From: Desulfobacteraceae bacterium
GTDB lineage: Bacteria; Desulfobacterota; DSM-4660; Desulfatiglandales; Desulfatiglandaceae
Reading direction: 5' to 3'
Assembly: GCA_020349865.1 (NCBI GenBank)
Contig: CP070700.1
Span: forward strand, 3,536,941-3,556,853
Length of the DNA: 19,913 nt
The notes below the pieces were generated by a model. The model was not told where the DNA came from. It did no database searches and worked only from the letters and a program-made list of their open reading frames with translations. A program made the translations under genes and the position numbers. Positions 7,610 through 15,240 of the stretch are shown piece by piece; the first letter of the stretch is position 1; each line of letters opens with the position of its first letter.

Positions 7610-8704
7610 ATGGAGGATGTCTACGTTCGTTTGGCCGATCACTTGAAAGATTTGATAATGGGCTATCCTTTCAACGATGGCCTCCTAGACCTGCTTAAGA
7701 AGATGTTTACCCCGACTGAGGCGCAAGTCGCTCTGGCTATCCCGAACAATCTTGCTCCTTTGGAAGTGGTTGATGTGGAAACCATCGCTGCCCGCTCGCA
7801 CCTGCCAGCTTCATCTGTTGCAGAGGCACTTGAGTCTCTTTCAAGCCGCAACATGATTTACACCGCCACTACGAAATCCGGAGTTAAGGGTTACGCATTG
7901 CTCCAGATAGGTTACGGAATGCCCCAGACCTTTTTCTGGGGAGGCAGGAAAGACGACCATGCCAGGGAAATGGCCAAGCGAGTCCTGAAATATTTCTCCG
8001 TGTCAACGACCAGGCAGGTTTATGGCGGTGTACCTACCAAGTCATACAAATACAGTCCAGCCAGCCTGGCCGTGGACGTTCCGATGCAAGGGGTGTTACC
8101 TCACGAGCAGATGGAACCCGTTATCGACGCTGCAACCAAAATAGCTGTCGCTCATTGTCCCTGCCGCATGTCGGCCACTATACTTGGCAGGACAGATTGC
8201 CATCACAGTTTAGAGGTGTGCATCAAGTATGATGAAATGGCCGAGTTTGTAATATCAAGAGGTCTGGCCCGGGAAATCTCTAAAGATGAGGCAAAGAAAA
8301 TACTTGAGGACTGTGAAAAAGAGGGCCTGGTTCACATGGTCGACAATACCCAGAGTCAGGTCAAGCACACATGCAATTGCTGTGGTCACTATTGCTGGAA
8401 TGTGGGCATAATACGACGTCGTAAGATCCCCCGTGATGCCCTGATGGCTGTATATTTCACACGGGAAACCGATCTTGCTGAATGCATAGGCTGCGAGGCA
8501 TGTAAGGACATATGCCCTGTGGATGCAGTGAATATGGTTAAAGAAAAAGCAGACGTAGACCTTAATTGGTGCATTGGGTGCGGGGTGTGCGCTGTTTCCT
8601 GCCCTGCCGGCACAATCTCTATCAAACGTCGCTCAGAAGCACGATCTCCGAAAAGCTTTGCTGATCTTCATCAACAAATAAAAGTGGAAAGAGCTCTAGC
8701 TTAG
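7610..8704 (+). CDS. Winged-helix-like plus Cys-rich 4Fe-4S dicluster protein
   Basis: A 364-residue protein starting MEDVYVRLADHL, an opening I recognise from a widespread uncharacterised family in anaerobes. Residues about 30-100 look like a MarR/TrmB-type winged helix (ETIAARSHLPASSVAEAL, LSSRNMIY). The middle has extra Cys/His groups, C183-P-C185-R followed by a CHHSLEVC segment, and HTCNCCGHYCW; these may bind a further cluster. The C-terminus holds two 4Fe-4S ferredoxin motifs, CIGCEACKDICP from residue 292 and CIGCGVCAVSCP. It is likely a cytoplasmic electron carrier or redox-responsive protein; no partner enzyme is adjacent. GGGAGGG (7595-7601), 8 nt before ATG, supports the start. 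No membrane helix or signal peptide was seen. Confidence 0.8.
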   Translation: MEDVYVRLADHLKDLIMGYPFNDGLLDLLKKMFTPTEAQVALAIPNNLAPLEVVDVETIAARSHLPASSVAEALESLSSRNMIYTATTKSGVKGYALLQIGYGMPQTFFWGGRKDDHAREMAKRVLKYFSVSTTRQVYGGVPTKSYKYSPASLAVDVPMQGVLPHEQMEPVIDAATKIAVAHCPCRMSATILGRTDCHHSLEVCIKYDEMAEFVISRGLAREISKDEAKKILEDCEKEGLVHMVDNTQSQVKHTCNCCGHYCWNVGIIRRRKIPRDALMAVYFTRETDLAECIGCEACKDICPVDAVNMVKEKADVDLNWCIGCGVCAVSCPAGTISIKRRSEARSPKSFADLHQQIKVERALA

Positions 8705-8953
8705 TGCCCATCCATAGTTTCAAATCACTGAACTATCAAAATAGCACCGCACCACAATCCTGTATCTATAATAAAACAGCAACAGGGGGCTTTTCTTTAC
8801 GGTCACTAATCTACGGCGAAATTAACCAGAGTTGGCTTTTACATTTGGTAAAATATCTGAAACGGATGAAGAACCAAATACAGTAAATAATTCTTATGCC
8901 TATCCTGGAATAGTTGGAGGGATTTCAGGCGCCTTTAACCAAAGGAGGAAGCT

Positions 8954-9265
8954 ATGGCTTTTTGGGACTTGGATAGCTTGGGGTTAGATGAATTCAGGCC
9001 TGGTATCAAGAGTAAGGCCGAAATGGGTGACAATCTCATAATGGTTTGCATGGAAATAGGCCCGAACCGGGAAGATACCGGACACGAACATCCTTTTGAC
9101 CAATGTGGTGTCGTCATACAAGGTCAAATAGAAGTTTTTATCGGTGACGACCGAAAGATTCTTAATCCTAATGAAACCTATTTTATACCCTCCGGGAAGA
9201 TCCATGGCTGGAAGACCTTCGACGATTCGGCAAAACTTTTGGATATATCTTTGAAACAGACTTGA
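8954..9265 (+). CDS. Small single-domain cupin protein
   Basis: A 103-residue protein consisting of one conserved cupin barrel. Motif 1 is visible as TGHEHPFDQCGVVIQG (two His, with Gln where Glu is common), and motif 2 as YFIPSGKIHGW (P-x-G-x-x-H). The three His would bind a metal. The usual Glu ligand is replaced, so the metal or function may differ. Such proteins act as small isomerases, dioxygenases or ligand sensors; the substrate cannot be told. An excellent AAGGAGG just before the ATG supports the start. The 249 bp upstream contain nothing convincing. It lies between the iron-sulfur protein and the DUF362 gene on the same strand. Confidence 0.82.
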   Translation: MAFWDLDSLGLDEFRPGIKSKAEMGDNLIMVCMEIGPNREDTGHEHPFDQCGVVIQGQIEVFIGDDRKILNPNETYFIPSGKIHGWKTFDDSAKLLDISLKQT

Positions 9266-9415
9266 CCATGAAAAAGACCTGTCGATGAACCGCCATGATC
9301 ATCCTGTAGTGCGTTAAACAAGCAGTCTATCTTTTGACCTCAAATTCATCATTTACAAGTTGCATATGACGCCTTAGATTATTTAAGGGGGAAAAGAATA
9401 CGGAAAGGAGATCTT

Positions 9416-10507
9416 ATGAATAAAATCAGCAGAAGACAATTTATGAAGAAGACAATAGTTATGGGCACTGCCATCGCTGCATTTCCTACAGTCATTTCAC
9501 GTGAGAGCCGAGCGCGAACTAGTGCGAAAGTAGTTGTTCACCCTAATATAGATAATCTCCGCGTTGTAGGTATTACCGATACTTCGATGACAAAAGGCCA
9601 TGAACCCGGTGTTCCGTGGGCAAATCAAGATAAACTCGTGGTCTCAAAAGCGGTAGGGGAAAACATTGACAAGTTAGCATGCGGTCTCGCCGAAACGGGA
9701 AATCCTGCAGAGGCATGGCGTACGATCTTTATTAAACCGCCCCGCAAATCGTGGACAGATACGGTGGTAGCCATTAAGACGAATAATATTGCTCAACAGC
9801 ATACTCGCAGTGCCGTTATGGCAAAGGTCTGCCATACACTCACCCGTATAATGGGGGTCAATCCGCACAACATACACATCTACGATGCGTGTCACGGTGA
9901 TAGCATAAAAAGGAAATCACCTTTTTACGGTCTTCCTGAGGGGTGCCGAGTTGAAAATGAGTGGGGGGGAAGCACTACCTATACGGCTATACCGAAACCA
10001 TGGAAGGACGGTAAAGACAAATCCAAGTGTTTGAAACACTTAGTAGATGGATCAGTTGACATCCTTATAAACATAGCTTTGTGCAAAGGACACAGCGAGC
10101 GGTTTGGCGGATTCACATCGACAATGAAAAATCATTTTGGTACTTTTTCTCCGGGACCAGGTCACAGAAGAGGAAGTGAGGATTATCTCATTGCCATTAA
10201 TCGAACCCCTGAAATTCTCGGTACAATGGACAAGCAAACGGGAAAGGTTCTTTTCCCACGCCAACAGCTTTGTCTCGTGGATGCACTATGGGCCAGCAAA
10301 CGTGGTCCCGGAGGCAATCCAAGTCATCAGCCAAACTTTCTTGCAATGGGGGTTCTTTCACCAATTGTGGACTTTCAACTGGCGACCAAGTTTAGGGGTA
10401 AAAAAATGGGTTGGCGGCCCAATATGAAGATGGCCCGAAGAATGCTAACGGAATTCGGCTATGCTGAAAGTGACCTTCCGGAAGGCGGTAAATTGATAGA
10501 GATTTGA
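9416..10507 (+). CDS. Tat-exported DUF362-family protein
   Basis: A 363-residue protein with a twin-arginine signal: SRRQFMKK at residues 5-12, a short hydrophobic stretch (IVMGTAIAAFPTVI) and an A-x-A-like region near 33, so export in folded form to the periplasm is likely. The mature part resembles DUF362 (PF04015) proteins: VVAIKTN, HIYDACHGD, VDILINIALCKGHSERFGG.TSTMKNHFG and the LCLVDALWASKRGPGG end. Their activity is not established; some relatives carry ferredoxin clusters, but this one has only scattered Cys and no CxxCxxC motif. AAAGGAG lies close before the ATG. The gene is preceded by a 150-bp gap and followed by the inverted-repeat element, so it is probably its own unit or pairs with the cupin gene. 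Confidence 0.8.
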   Translation: MNKISRRQFMKKTIVMGTAIAAFPTVISRESRARTSAKVVVHPNIDNLRVVGITDTSMTKGHEPGVPWANQDKLVVSKAVGENIDKLACGLAETGNPAEAWRTIFIKPPRKSWTDTVVAIKTNNIAQQHTRSAVMAKVCHTLTRIMGVNPHNIHIYDACHGDSIKRKSPFYGLPEGCRVENEWGGSTTYTAIPKPWKDGKDKSKCLKHLVDGSVDILINIALCKGHSERFGGFTSTMKNHFGTFSPGPGHRRGSEDYLIAINRTPEILGTMDKQTGKVLFPRQQLCLVDALWASKRGPGGNPSHQPNFLAMGVLSPIVDFQLATKFRGKKMGWRPNMKMARRMLTEFGYAESDLPEGGKLIEI

Positions 10508-10556
10508 TTTAAGGTAACACTTTAGCGTTTTGAAAAAACCAACCGTGGATTGTAGA

Positions 10557-10777
10557 GCCATAGGGATCTCTTTTTCAAAAGCCGCATAAGCCGGCCTCAT
10601 TCCATCGAACGGCAGATTGGCCCTAAAATTCAGCCCAGGACAGCCTCAGAAGGGAACCTTCAAAAAAAGAGGTCGCCTTCTCTGCCTGCTCCTCACCCCT
10701 GTTCAAGGCCCAGGGGGCGTGAAACGAGCTTTGTATATTTTTTGTGATGCGGCTTTTGAAAAAGAAATCCCTATGGC
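10557..10777. repeat. 221-bp element bounded by 31-bp inverted repeats (MITE-like)
   Basis: The 31 bp at 10557-10587 (GCCATAGGGATC...GCCGCAT) and at 10747-10777 (ATGCGGCTTTTG...CCTATGGC) are reverse complements with a single mismatch. The 159 bp between them code for nothing convincing. No target duplication is obvious at the edges. It fills most of the 353-bp gap between the DUF362 and crotonase genes. It could be a non-autonomous transposable element or the ends of a deleted insertion sequence; as RNA it would form a long hairpin. Only one copy is in the window. Confidence 0.65.
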
Positions 10778-10860
10778 CCATCTTATCCCATTTTCAAACA
10801 GCCAAACTGTTACCACGCATCAAAGATAGGTACGTTTAAAGATTTGGAGGGATAATCAAA

Positions 10861-11718
10861 ATGGGGTTTGAACAAATTCTGTATGAGGTGGATGACCGAA
10901 TTGCGACAATTACACTTAATAGGCCGGAGAGACTGAATGCCTGGACAACTGTCATGATGGAAGAACTCATTAAGGCCTTCGATATGTCGGATAGGGATGA
11001 TGAGGTTCGTGCTATCATTGTGACCGGGGCCGGCAGGTGCTTTTGTGCCGGGGCGGACTTGGATCCCAGTAACTTAGCCAAGAAGCTAAGGGATATAAAA
11101 CCCCATGAGGTTTCCCGTGACACTGCGGGTCAATTTACCCTGAAAGTCTATGAAATGAGAAAACCGGTCATTGCTGCAATAAACGGCCCGGCCGTGGGTG
11201 TTGGCACTACAATGACTTTACCCATGGATATTCGTATCTCATCAGAAACTGCGAAAATGGGCCTTGTTTTCAACCGCCGAGGTATGGTGCCTGAAGGATG
11301 CAGCACATGGTTCCTTTCGCGCATTCTTGGGGTTAGCCGGGCTGCCGAATGGATCTTGACCGGAAGGATATTTTCAGCCCAGGAGGCACTGGAAGGTGGG
11401 TTGGTGAGCAAAGTGCTGCCGGCAGAAAAGCTGCTGCCGGGCGCCCGTGAATTGGCAAGGGAAATTGCGGACAACACCTCTGCAATCTCTGCCGCCCTTT
11501 CCCGCCAGATGCTCTGGCGTATGCTGGGAGCGGACCATCCAATGGAGGCACATAAAATAGAATCCAAATGCCTCCATTATATGTTTCAGTCACCAGACAT
11601 TCGAGAGGGGGTGGATTCTTTTCTACAAAAGCGGCCTCCAAAGTTTCAGATGAAACTTAATGATGATATGCCCGGGTTTTATCCATGGTGGGTCGATCGT
11701 CCATACAAGGACGAGTAA
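10861..11718 (+). CDS. Enoyl-CoA hydratase/isomerase (crotonase) family protein
   Basis: A 285-residue crotonase. The N-terminal ITLNRPERLNAW, the oxyanion-hole segments CAGADL and INGPAVGVG and the AQEALEGGLVSKVLP motif are clear. The two Glu residues of classical hydratases (rat E144 and E164) align by eye with Thr (in GVGTTM) and Arg (in FNRRG); instead E145 lies in the segment GMVPEGCSTWFL, as in a subgroup of crotonases with PEA/SSWFLPRL. It may therefore be an isomerase, hydrolase or CoA-ester enzyme other than a hydratase. Cytoplasmic acyl-CoA metabolism is expected. A TTTGGAGGGAT precedes the ATG by a suitable distance. No beta-oxidation partner lies next to it; the genes downstream converge from the other strand. 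Confidence 0.9.
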   Translation: MGFEQILYEVDDRIATITLNRPERLNAWTTVMMEELIKAFDMSDRDDEVRAIIVTGAGRCFCAGADLDPSNLAKKLRDIKPHEVSRDTAGQFTLKVYEMRKPVIAAINGPAVGVGTTMTLPMDIRISSETAKMGLVFNRRGMVPEGCSTWFLSRILGVSRAAEWILTGRIFSAQEALEGGLVSKVLPAEKLLPGARELAREIADNTSAISAALSRQMLWRMLGADHPMEAHKIESKCLHYMFQSPDIREGVDSFLQKRPPKFQMKLNDDMPGFYPWWVDRPYKDE

Positions 11719-11790
11719 TTGAACTTCCCTCCGGCACGCCGCGGGGTAACTCCCAAAGGACAAATAATTCTGATAACCCTGATTGCAATA

Positions 11791-12942
11791 TTAATAGACC
11801 GGCACCGGGACGTTCTCGTACCTGATCGTTTCAGGAGGGTTTTGCAGTTTAGCGACTTTTCCTTGTGTCACATCAAGCCACACTTCGACAATTGGCGTTA
11901 TGGATACGGTATTCAACAATAACGCTTTGCCTTGCACATCACGATCAGTTCGGAGACCCGCTTTGGTGAAAATGATTTTGTAGAAAGGCTTGTCATAATC
12001 ATTTGACCGAAGAAAGTGGTCCGGGTTGCCTGAAACGACATTCATCGGGATTTCCGAGATATACCACTCAGCCGGCACCACATAGTTGAGGAATTTTGAA
12101 TGTGCGCTGTCTTTCGCACTGCCAAGTTCATTCTGAACGTCTTCATTGGCAAACGCTATTGCTACTATCTTCTCCAACTTATCTGGCTCTAATTTGTTCA
12201 CAGAGATATAGGCGGAATCTTCTGAATAAAACGCGTACAAACTGTCCAGGGCGAAAGATTGGAGCCCTCTTGCCAGGCCAAGAGAGGCCATGATTGTCAG
12301 GACATACAGGGCAAGGATGGACAGGGACTTTTTGAGCCTTGATCGAGGCAAATGAGGCAGTTTCTCTGTCAAAGGTATCCTGAATGGCAGAAATCTATTG
12401 GTTCTGTTTTTATAGTCTCTGTAGGATTGTCCGAACTTTTTTTCACACTCCCTTTCCTCTACCCTGGCGAGAAAGTAGTAGGCAAAGAGCACCGTTATAA
12501 ACATAACAAGGACCAGGTACCGTGGCCAGATGAGCAGTAAGCCAAGGCTACAGAGTGCCAAAGAAGCATATTGAGGATGCCTGATAATGTTGTAGATACC
12601 GCCCGTTACGGCCCCTTTCCTCGTTAATTTGTAGTAATATACCTGGCCTGCACCCACGCAAAACGCCACAAACCCGAGAATAGCCAGCACAGCACCTATT
12701 GTGTTATGCAGATTCACGAGCGTAGAAGACGTCTCGAGCACAATATGCGGGAGAAAGAAACTGATGGGCCATGCCATCCCCGGGACCTGATTAAGAAAGT
12801 TCAATCCCGGTCTGTAAACGGAATAGAAGTAGAGTGCAAAGGGACTGGCCATATAAAAAAATTCAAATGCAATCAACATATAAAAGGCCGCGACGGCCCA
12901 GGTTGTTCTTTTCACAGATTTTCCCTGACTTCGTGCAAACAT
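11791..12942 (-). CDS. ICMT/phospholipid-methyltransferase-like membrane protein with extra C-terminal domain
   Basis: A 383-residue membrane protein. Residues about 15-165 hold several helices; the isoprenylcysteine carboxyl methyltransferase signature runs from about 113 to 186: TGGIYNIIRHPQYAS (R121-H-P), then ARVEERECEKKFGQSYRDY and RFLP. Family members methylate membrane-embedded substrates using SAM. A further helix at about 206-226 anchors a C-terminal domain of about 155 residues that I do not recognise; it has no further helix and probably faces one side of the membrane. TAGGAG (12950-12955, - strand), 7 nt before the ATG, fixes the start. An operator-like palindrome shared with the tetR gene lies just upstream. 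The natural substrate is unknown; bacteria lack prenylated CaaX proteins in general, so a lipid is more likely. Confidence 0.8.
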   Translation of the reverse strand: MFARSQGKSVKRTTWAVAAFYMLIAFEFFYMASPFALYFYSVYRPGLNFLNQVPGMAWPISFFLPHIVLETSSTLVNLHNTIGAVLAILGFVAFCVGAGQVYYYKLTRKGAVTGGIYNIIRHPQYASLALCSLGLLLIWPRYLVLVMFITVLFAYYFLARVEERECEKKFGQSYRDYKNRTNRFLPFRIPLTEKLPHLPRSRLKKSLSILALYVLTIMASLGLARGLQSFALDSLYAFYSEDSAYISVNKLEPDKLEKIVAIAFANEDVQNELGSAKDSAHSKFLNYVVPAEWYISEIPMNVVSGNPDHFLRSNDYDKPFYKIIFTKAGLRTDRDVQGKALLLNTVSITPIVEVWLDVTQGKVAKLQNPPETIRYENVPVPVY

Positions 12943-12975
12943 TTTTTAACTCCTACATAAAATTAAGAGTTTGCC

Positions 12976-12993
12976 TAACTGACTGTTCGGTTA
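12976..12993. promoter_or_regulatory. TetR operator, copy A (before the ICMT-like gene)
   Basis: TAACTGACTGTTCGGTTA, an 18-bp imperfect palindrome with half-sites near TAACYGA. It lies 34 bp upstream of the ICMT-like start and is identical at 16 of 18 positions to copy B and to copy C in front of tetR. Confidence 0.7.
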
Positions 12994-13016
12994 ATAATAC
13001 GGACAAAAAAATTAAC

Positions 13017-14243
13017 TTACTCACTACCCAAGTCTTCACCTCCCCTCAGATTGGAATTTTCATGAGGATTTATCATAGATAGCCCTCCGTCCGAGACTTT
13101 CGGTAATAACCGGGAGATCAACGGATCTGGCAATGATCCGGTGACATCGTGGTTGTTTCGGGGCTTCCCTGAGTCCGACATGTCTCGGGCTGAAGCCGGA
13201 AGCGGCGACACATCTCTTCCCTCGCCGAACTGTAAAATCCAAAATCGGGACGGCGGCACGTTGTATTTTTCGAGGGCGTCTGATAAGTCCTTTTCGTGGG
13301 TGTCAATGGCTTGCTCGGGGTGTTCGGCAAAAGTTCCGAAATGAACCCCAATACTTTGGTGGGCTTTGATGAGTTTGTGAGCCCGGACGGCGTCATGGGG
13401 ATTCATATGCTGGCTCTTCATAAACCATCTTTTCTCATAACTGCCTATGGGCAAGATAGCGAGCCTGATCCTATTGAACCGTTCGCTAATGGAACTTAAA
13501 GAGCCACCGTAAGCCGTGTCGCCTGCAAAATAGACCTGCCCGCTGGGACTTTCGATTACGAAACCTCCCCAAAGGGTCTTGTTTTTCATGAAAGGCCACC
13601 TGCCGGAATTGTGTCTGGCCGGCGCAAAGGTAAATCCAATTTCGGCGATGTCCGGCCTATGTTCCTGCCACCAGTCCATTTCCTCAACTCTCTCGAGTCC
13701 CTTGGCCGACAGGAGTGCCTTTACCCCCAAACCGACAAGAATTGTGGGGCGATGACGTTTTACAATTTTTTTTAAAGAATTCAGATCCAGATGATCGTGG
13801 TGATCGTGGGAAATCAGGACGTAATGGATCTTTGGCAGTTCATCCATACGCACACCGGGTGCGCGTACCCTTTTGGGGCCCGCCCAGGAAACCGGGCTCG
13901 CCCTAAACGACCAAATGGGATCGGTCAGGATATTCAGGCCATCCATCTGTATCAAGACCGTAGCCTGGTTGATGAAGGTAACCCGAAGGACTCCTTTTCC
14001 TACGCTTTCAACCAGCGGAGGCTGCCCGGGGTCCTCGATCCACTCCGGCCACGGGACGGTTTCCATCTCCCAGAGCCATTTCACCATATCCATAAAGGTA
14101 TGATCAGGTTCGCTATTGAAAAAACGAGATCCGTCATAATGATCCGAAGGCGGCCCCTTATAAGCATTACGGCAGCCTTGAAAATACATTGCGAATAAAA
14201 GGACGGACATCAAAACAAAAAAGTGACTTTCAAGAACTTTCAT
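13017..14243 (-). CDS. NAPE-PLD/UlaG-like metallo-beta-lactamase-fold hydrolase
   Basis: A 408-residue protein. The metal site is HxHxDH at 146-151 (SHDHHDHLD), with H211 in the ARHNSGR segment, D242 in GDTAYGG and H301 in VHFGTF. The segment AGPKRVRAPG ahead of the metal site and the overall order resemble N-acyl-phosphatidylethanolamine phospholipase D and its bacterial relatives, which hydrolyse phosphodiesters of lipids. The N-terminus is a hydrophobic signal-like stretch (8-23) ending in FQGC, an imperfect lipobox at C24, so export, perhaps as a lipoprotein, is likely. The last 60 or so residues, rich in Ser, Pro and Asp, exceed the usual fold. AGGTGAG 5 nt before the ATG supports the start. 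It lies between tetR and the ICMT-like gene on the same strand, with its own operator copy. Confidence 0.82.
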   Translation of the reverse strand: MKVLESHFFVLMSVLLFAMYFQGCRNAYKGPPSDHYDGSRFFNSEPDHTFMDMVKWLWEMETVPWPEWIEDPGQPPLVESVGKGVLRVTFINQATVLIQMDGLNILTDPIWSFRASPVSWAGPKRVRAPGVRMDELPKIHYVLISHDHHDHLDLNSLKKIVKRHRPTILVGLGVKALLSAKGLERVEEMDWWQEHRPDIAEIGFTFAPARHNSGRWPFMKNKTLWGGFVIESPSGQVYFAGDTAYGGSLSSISERFNRIRLAILPIGSYEKRWFMKSQHMNPHDAVRAHKLIKAHQSIGVHFGTFAEHPEQAIDTHEKDLSDALEKYNVPPSRFWILQFGEGRDVSPLPASARDMSDSGKPRNNHDVTGSLPDPLISRLLPKVSDGGLSMINPHENSNLRGGEDLGSE

Positions 14244-14316
14244 TTAACTCACCTGCTAGGCATGGATTGCACTCAACAATCGAATCAAAATTGTTTAGTA
14301 AATTGACCTACATAAT

Positions 14317-14334
14317 TAACTGAATGTACGGTTA
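14317..14334. promoter_or_regulatory. TetR operator, copy B (before the MBL-fold gene)
   Basis: TAACTGAATGTACGGTTA, matching copy A at 16 of 18 positions. On the - strand a TATATT-like -10 lies immediately before it, so a bound repressor would cover the start of transcription. It is 73 bp upstream of the ATG of the MBL-fold gene. Confidence 0.68.
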
Positions 14335-14374
14335 ATATAATGAGCAAAAAATATTTTCCTTTACACCTGAATCC

Positions 14375-15007
14375 TTACTTGTCAATGGCAACCATATGGG
14401 AGGCCAGATGAGAACTTGTAAATGAATCAATAAAGTATTCCAAAACTTTGTCACTATCACACTTGAAATACTCAGCCCATTTGTCCCGGAGGGCAACAAA
14501 AGCAACGACAGGGATAAAACCTGTAAAAAACTCGTGGACTAAAAATCGTTGTTTTTCCGGGAATTTTTCTCTTTTCCGCTCCCCGATTTCTTCCATGAGC
14601 CTTTTGGCATCATGATTGACAACAATCTCAGCGCATTGAAAGAGGAAATTGTCTTTGGCCTTACTTTTGAATGATTCCATCAGCATGACTGAGATAATCT
14701 TTTTTCTTTTTGCAAGAAATTTTATTTCCTCTTGTATCTCTTTCTGAATGTTTGCATCCATATTATCATTATCAACAGCATCAAACGAACGGTCTACGTA
14801 CTCCTCAACTTCTTCAACAATATTTTTAAAAAGAGAGACTATAATGTCATTTTTATTCTTAAAATGATAATATATCAGTGCCTTATTAACGCCAGCAGTC
14901 TTTGCAATTTTATCCACGCTGGCTCCATCAAAACCCTTCTCAGAGAACAATTTTTCCGCAACCTTCAGAATCTTTTTTTTTGTTTTTTGGCCGTCCTTTT
15001 TAGTCAT
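14375..15007 (-). CDS. TetR/AcrR-family transcriptional regulator
   Basis: A 210-residue protein with the N-terminal TetR helix-turn-helix at about residues 10-57: ILKVAEKLFSEKGFDGASVDKIAKTAGVNKALIYYHFKNK, with the typical YYHF end of the recognition helix. The all-helical C-terminal half is variable and would bind a ligand; which one is not visible. Its own promoter region carries the same 18-bp palindrome that precedes the two downstream genes, so autorepression and control of these genes are likely. It diverges from fprA. The ATG at 15007 is preceded by a modest AGGA. The Lys-rich start fits a DNA-binding N-terminus. The family call is firm; the regulon is inferred from the operator copies. 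Confidence 0.92.
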   Translation of the reverse strand: MTKKDGQKTKKKILKVAEKLFSEKGFDGASVDKIAKTAGVNKALIYYHFKNKNDIIVSLFKNIVEEVEEYVDRSFDAVDNDNMDANIQKEIQEEIKFLAKRKKIISVMLMESFKSKAKDNFLFQCAEIVVNHDAKRLMEEIGERKREKFPEKQRFLVHEFFTGFIPVVAFVALRDKWAEYFKCDSDKVLEYFIDSFTSSHLASHMVAIDK

Positions 15008-15023
15008 TTCCTGACCCCCTTTT

Positions 15024-15041
15024 TAACTGACCATTCGGTTA
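15024..15041. promoter_or_regulatory. TetR operator, copy C (tetR autoregulation)
   Basis: TAACTGACCATTCGGTTA, 16 of 18 positions identical to copy A. It lies 16 bp upstream of the tetR start and directly downstream of the tetR -10, the classical position for repression. Confidence 0.7.
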
Positions 15042-15043
15042 AC

Positions 15044-15072
15044 AAATTAGATTGTCTTTTCCCTTTTGTCAA
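15044..15072 (-). promoter_or_regulatory. Candidate tetR promoter
   Basis: On the - strand a perfect -35 TTGACA (15067-15072) is followed by TCTAAT (15046-15051, spacer 15) or TAATTT (15044-15049, spacer 17). The operator copy begins right after it. Confidence 0.5.
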
Positions 15073-15170
15073 GTTTTTTTATTAAAAATTTAGGCTTATG
15101 GATATAACTCCGTTCGACGTGCGGGGTAATAATATTCTGCAATTACTTATATTTTTTCTTTACTTCAGCA

Positions 15171-15202
15171 TGTAAAATGCTTTACACCTGAACATATATA
15201 AT
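15171..15202 (+). promoter_or_regulatory. Candidate fprA promoter with palindromic site
   Basis: A perfect -10 TATAAT lies at 15197-15202 without a -35 at the normal distance. The -35 zone is occupied by the inverted repeat TGTAAA-ATGC-TTTACA (15171-15186). A 6-4-6 palindrome here could bind a redox regulator of the Rex or FNR/CRP type; the identity is a guess. Confidence 0.4.
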
Positions 15203-15240
15203 GGAAATCAGAACAATTACTCAGGAGGAAAAATAAAGAA

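Noticed and set aside
8704..8886. 60-codon ORF after the iron-sulfur gene
   Set aside because: It starts at a GTG overlapping the previous stop, has no ribosome-binding site and no recognisable sequence.
7354..9311. 13-bp match CATCCTGTAGTGC at about 7355 and 9299
   Set aside because: A single 13-bp match is expected several times by chance in a window of this size, and the flanks do not match.
10617..10829. 70-codon ORF inside and across the inverted-repeat element
   Set aside because: It reads through one inverted repeat, has low-complexity composition and no ribosome-binding site.
13118..13396. Overlapping ORFs on both strands in the 3' part of the MBL-fold gene
   Set aside because: They are shadow frames of a clear family member with intact metal ligands; no independent motifs or start signals.
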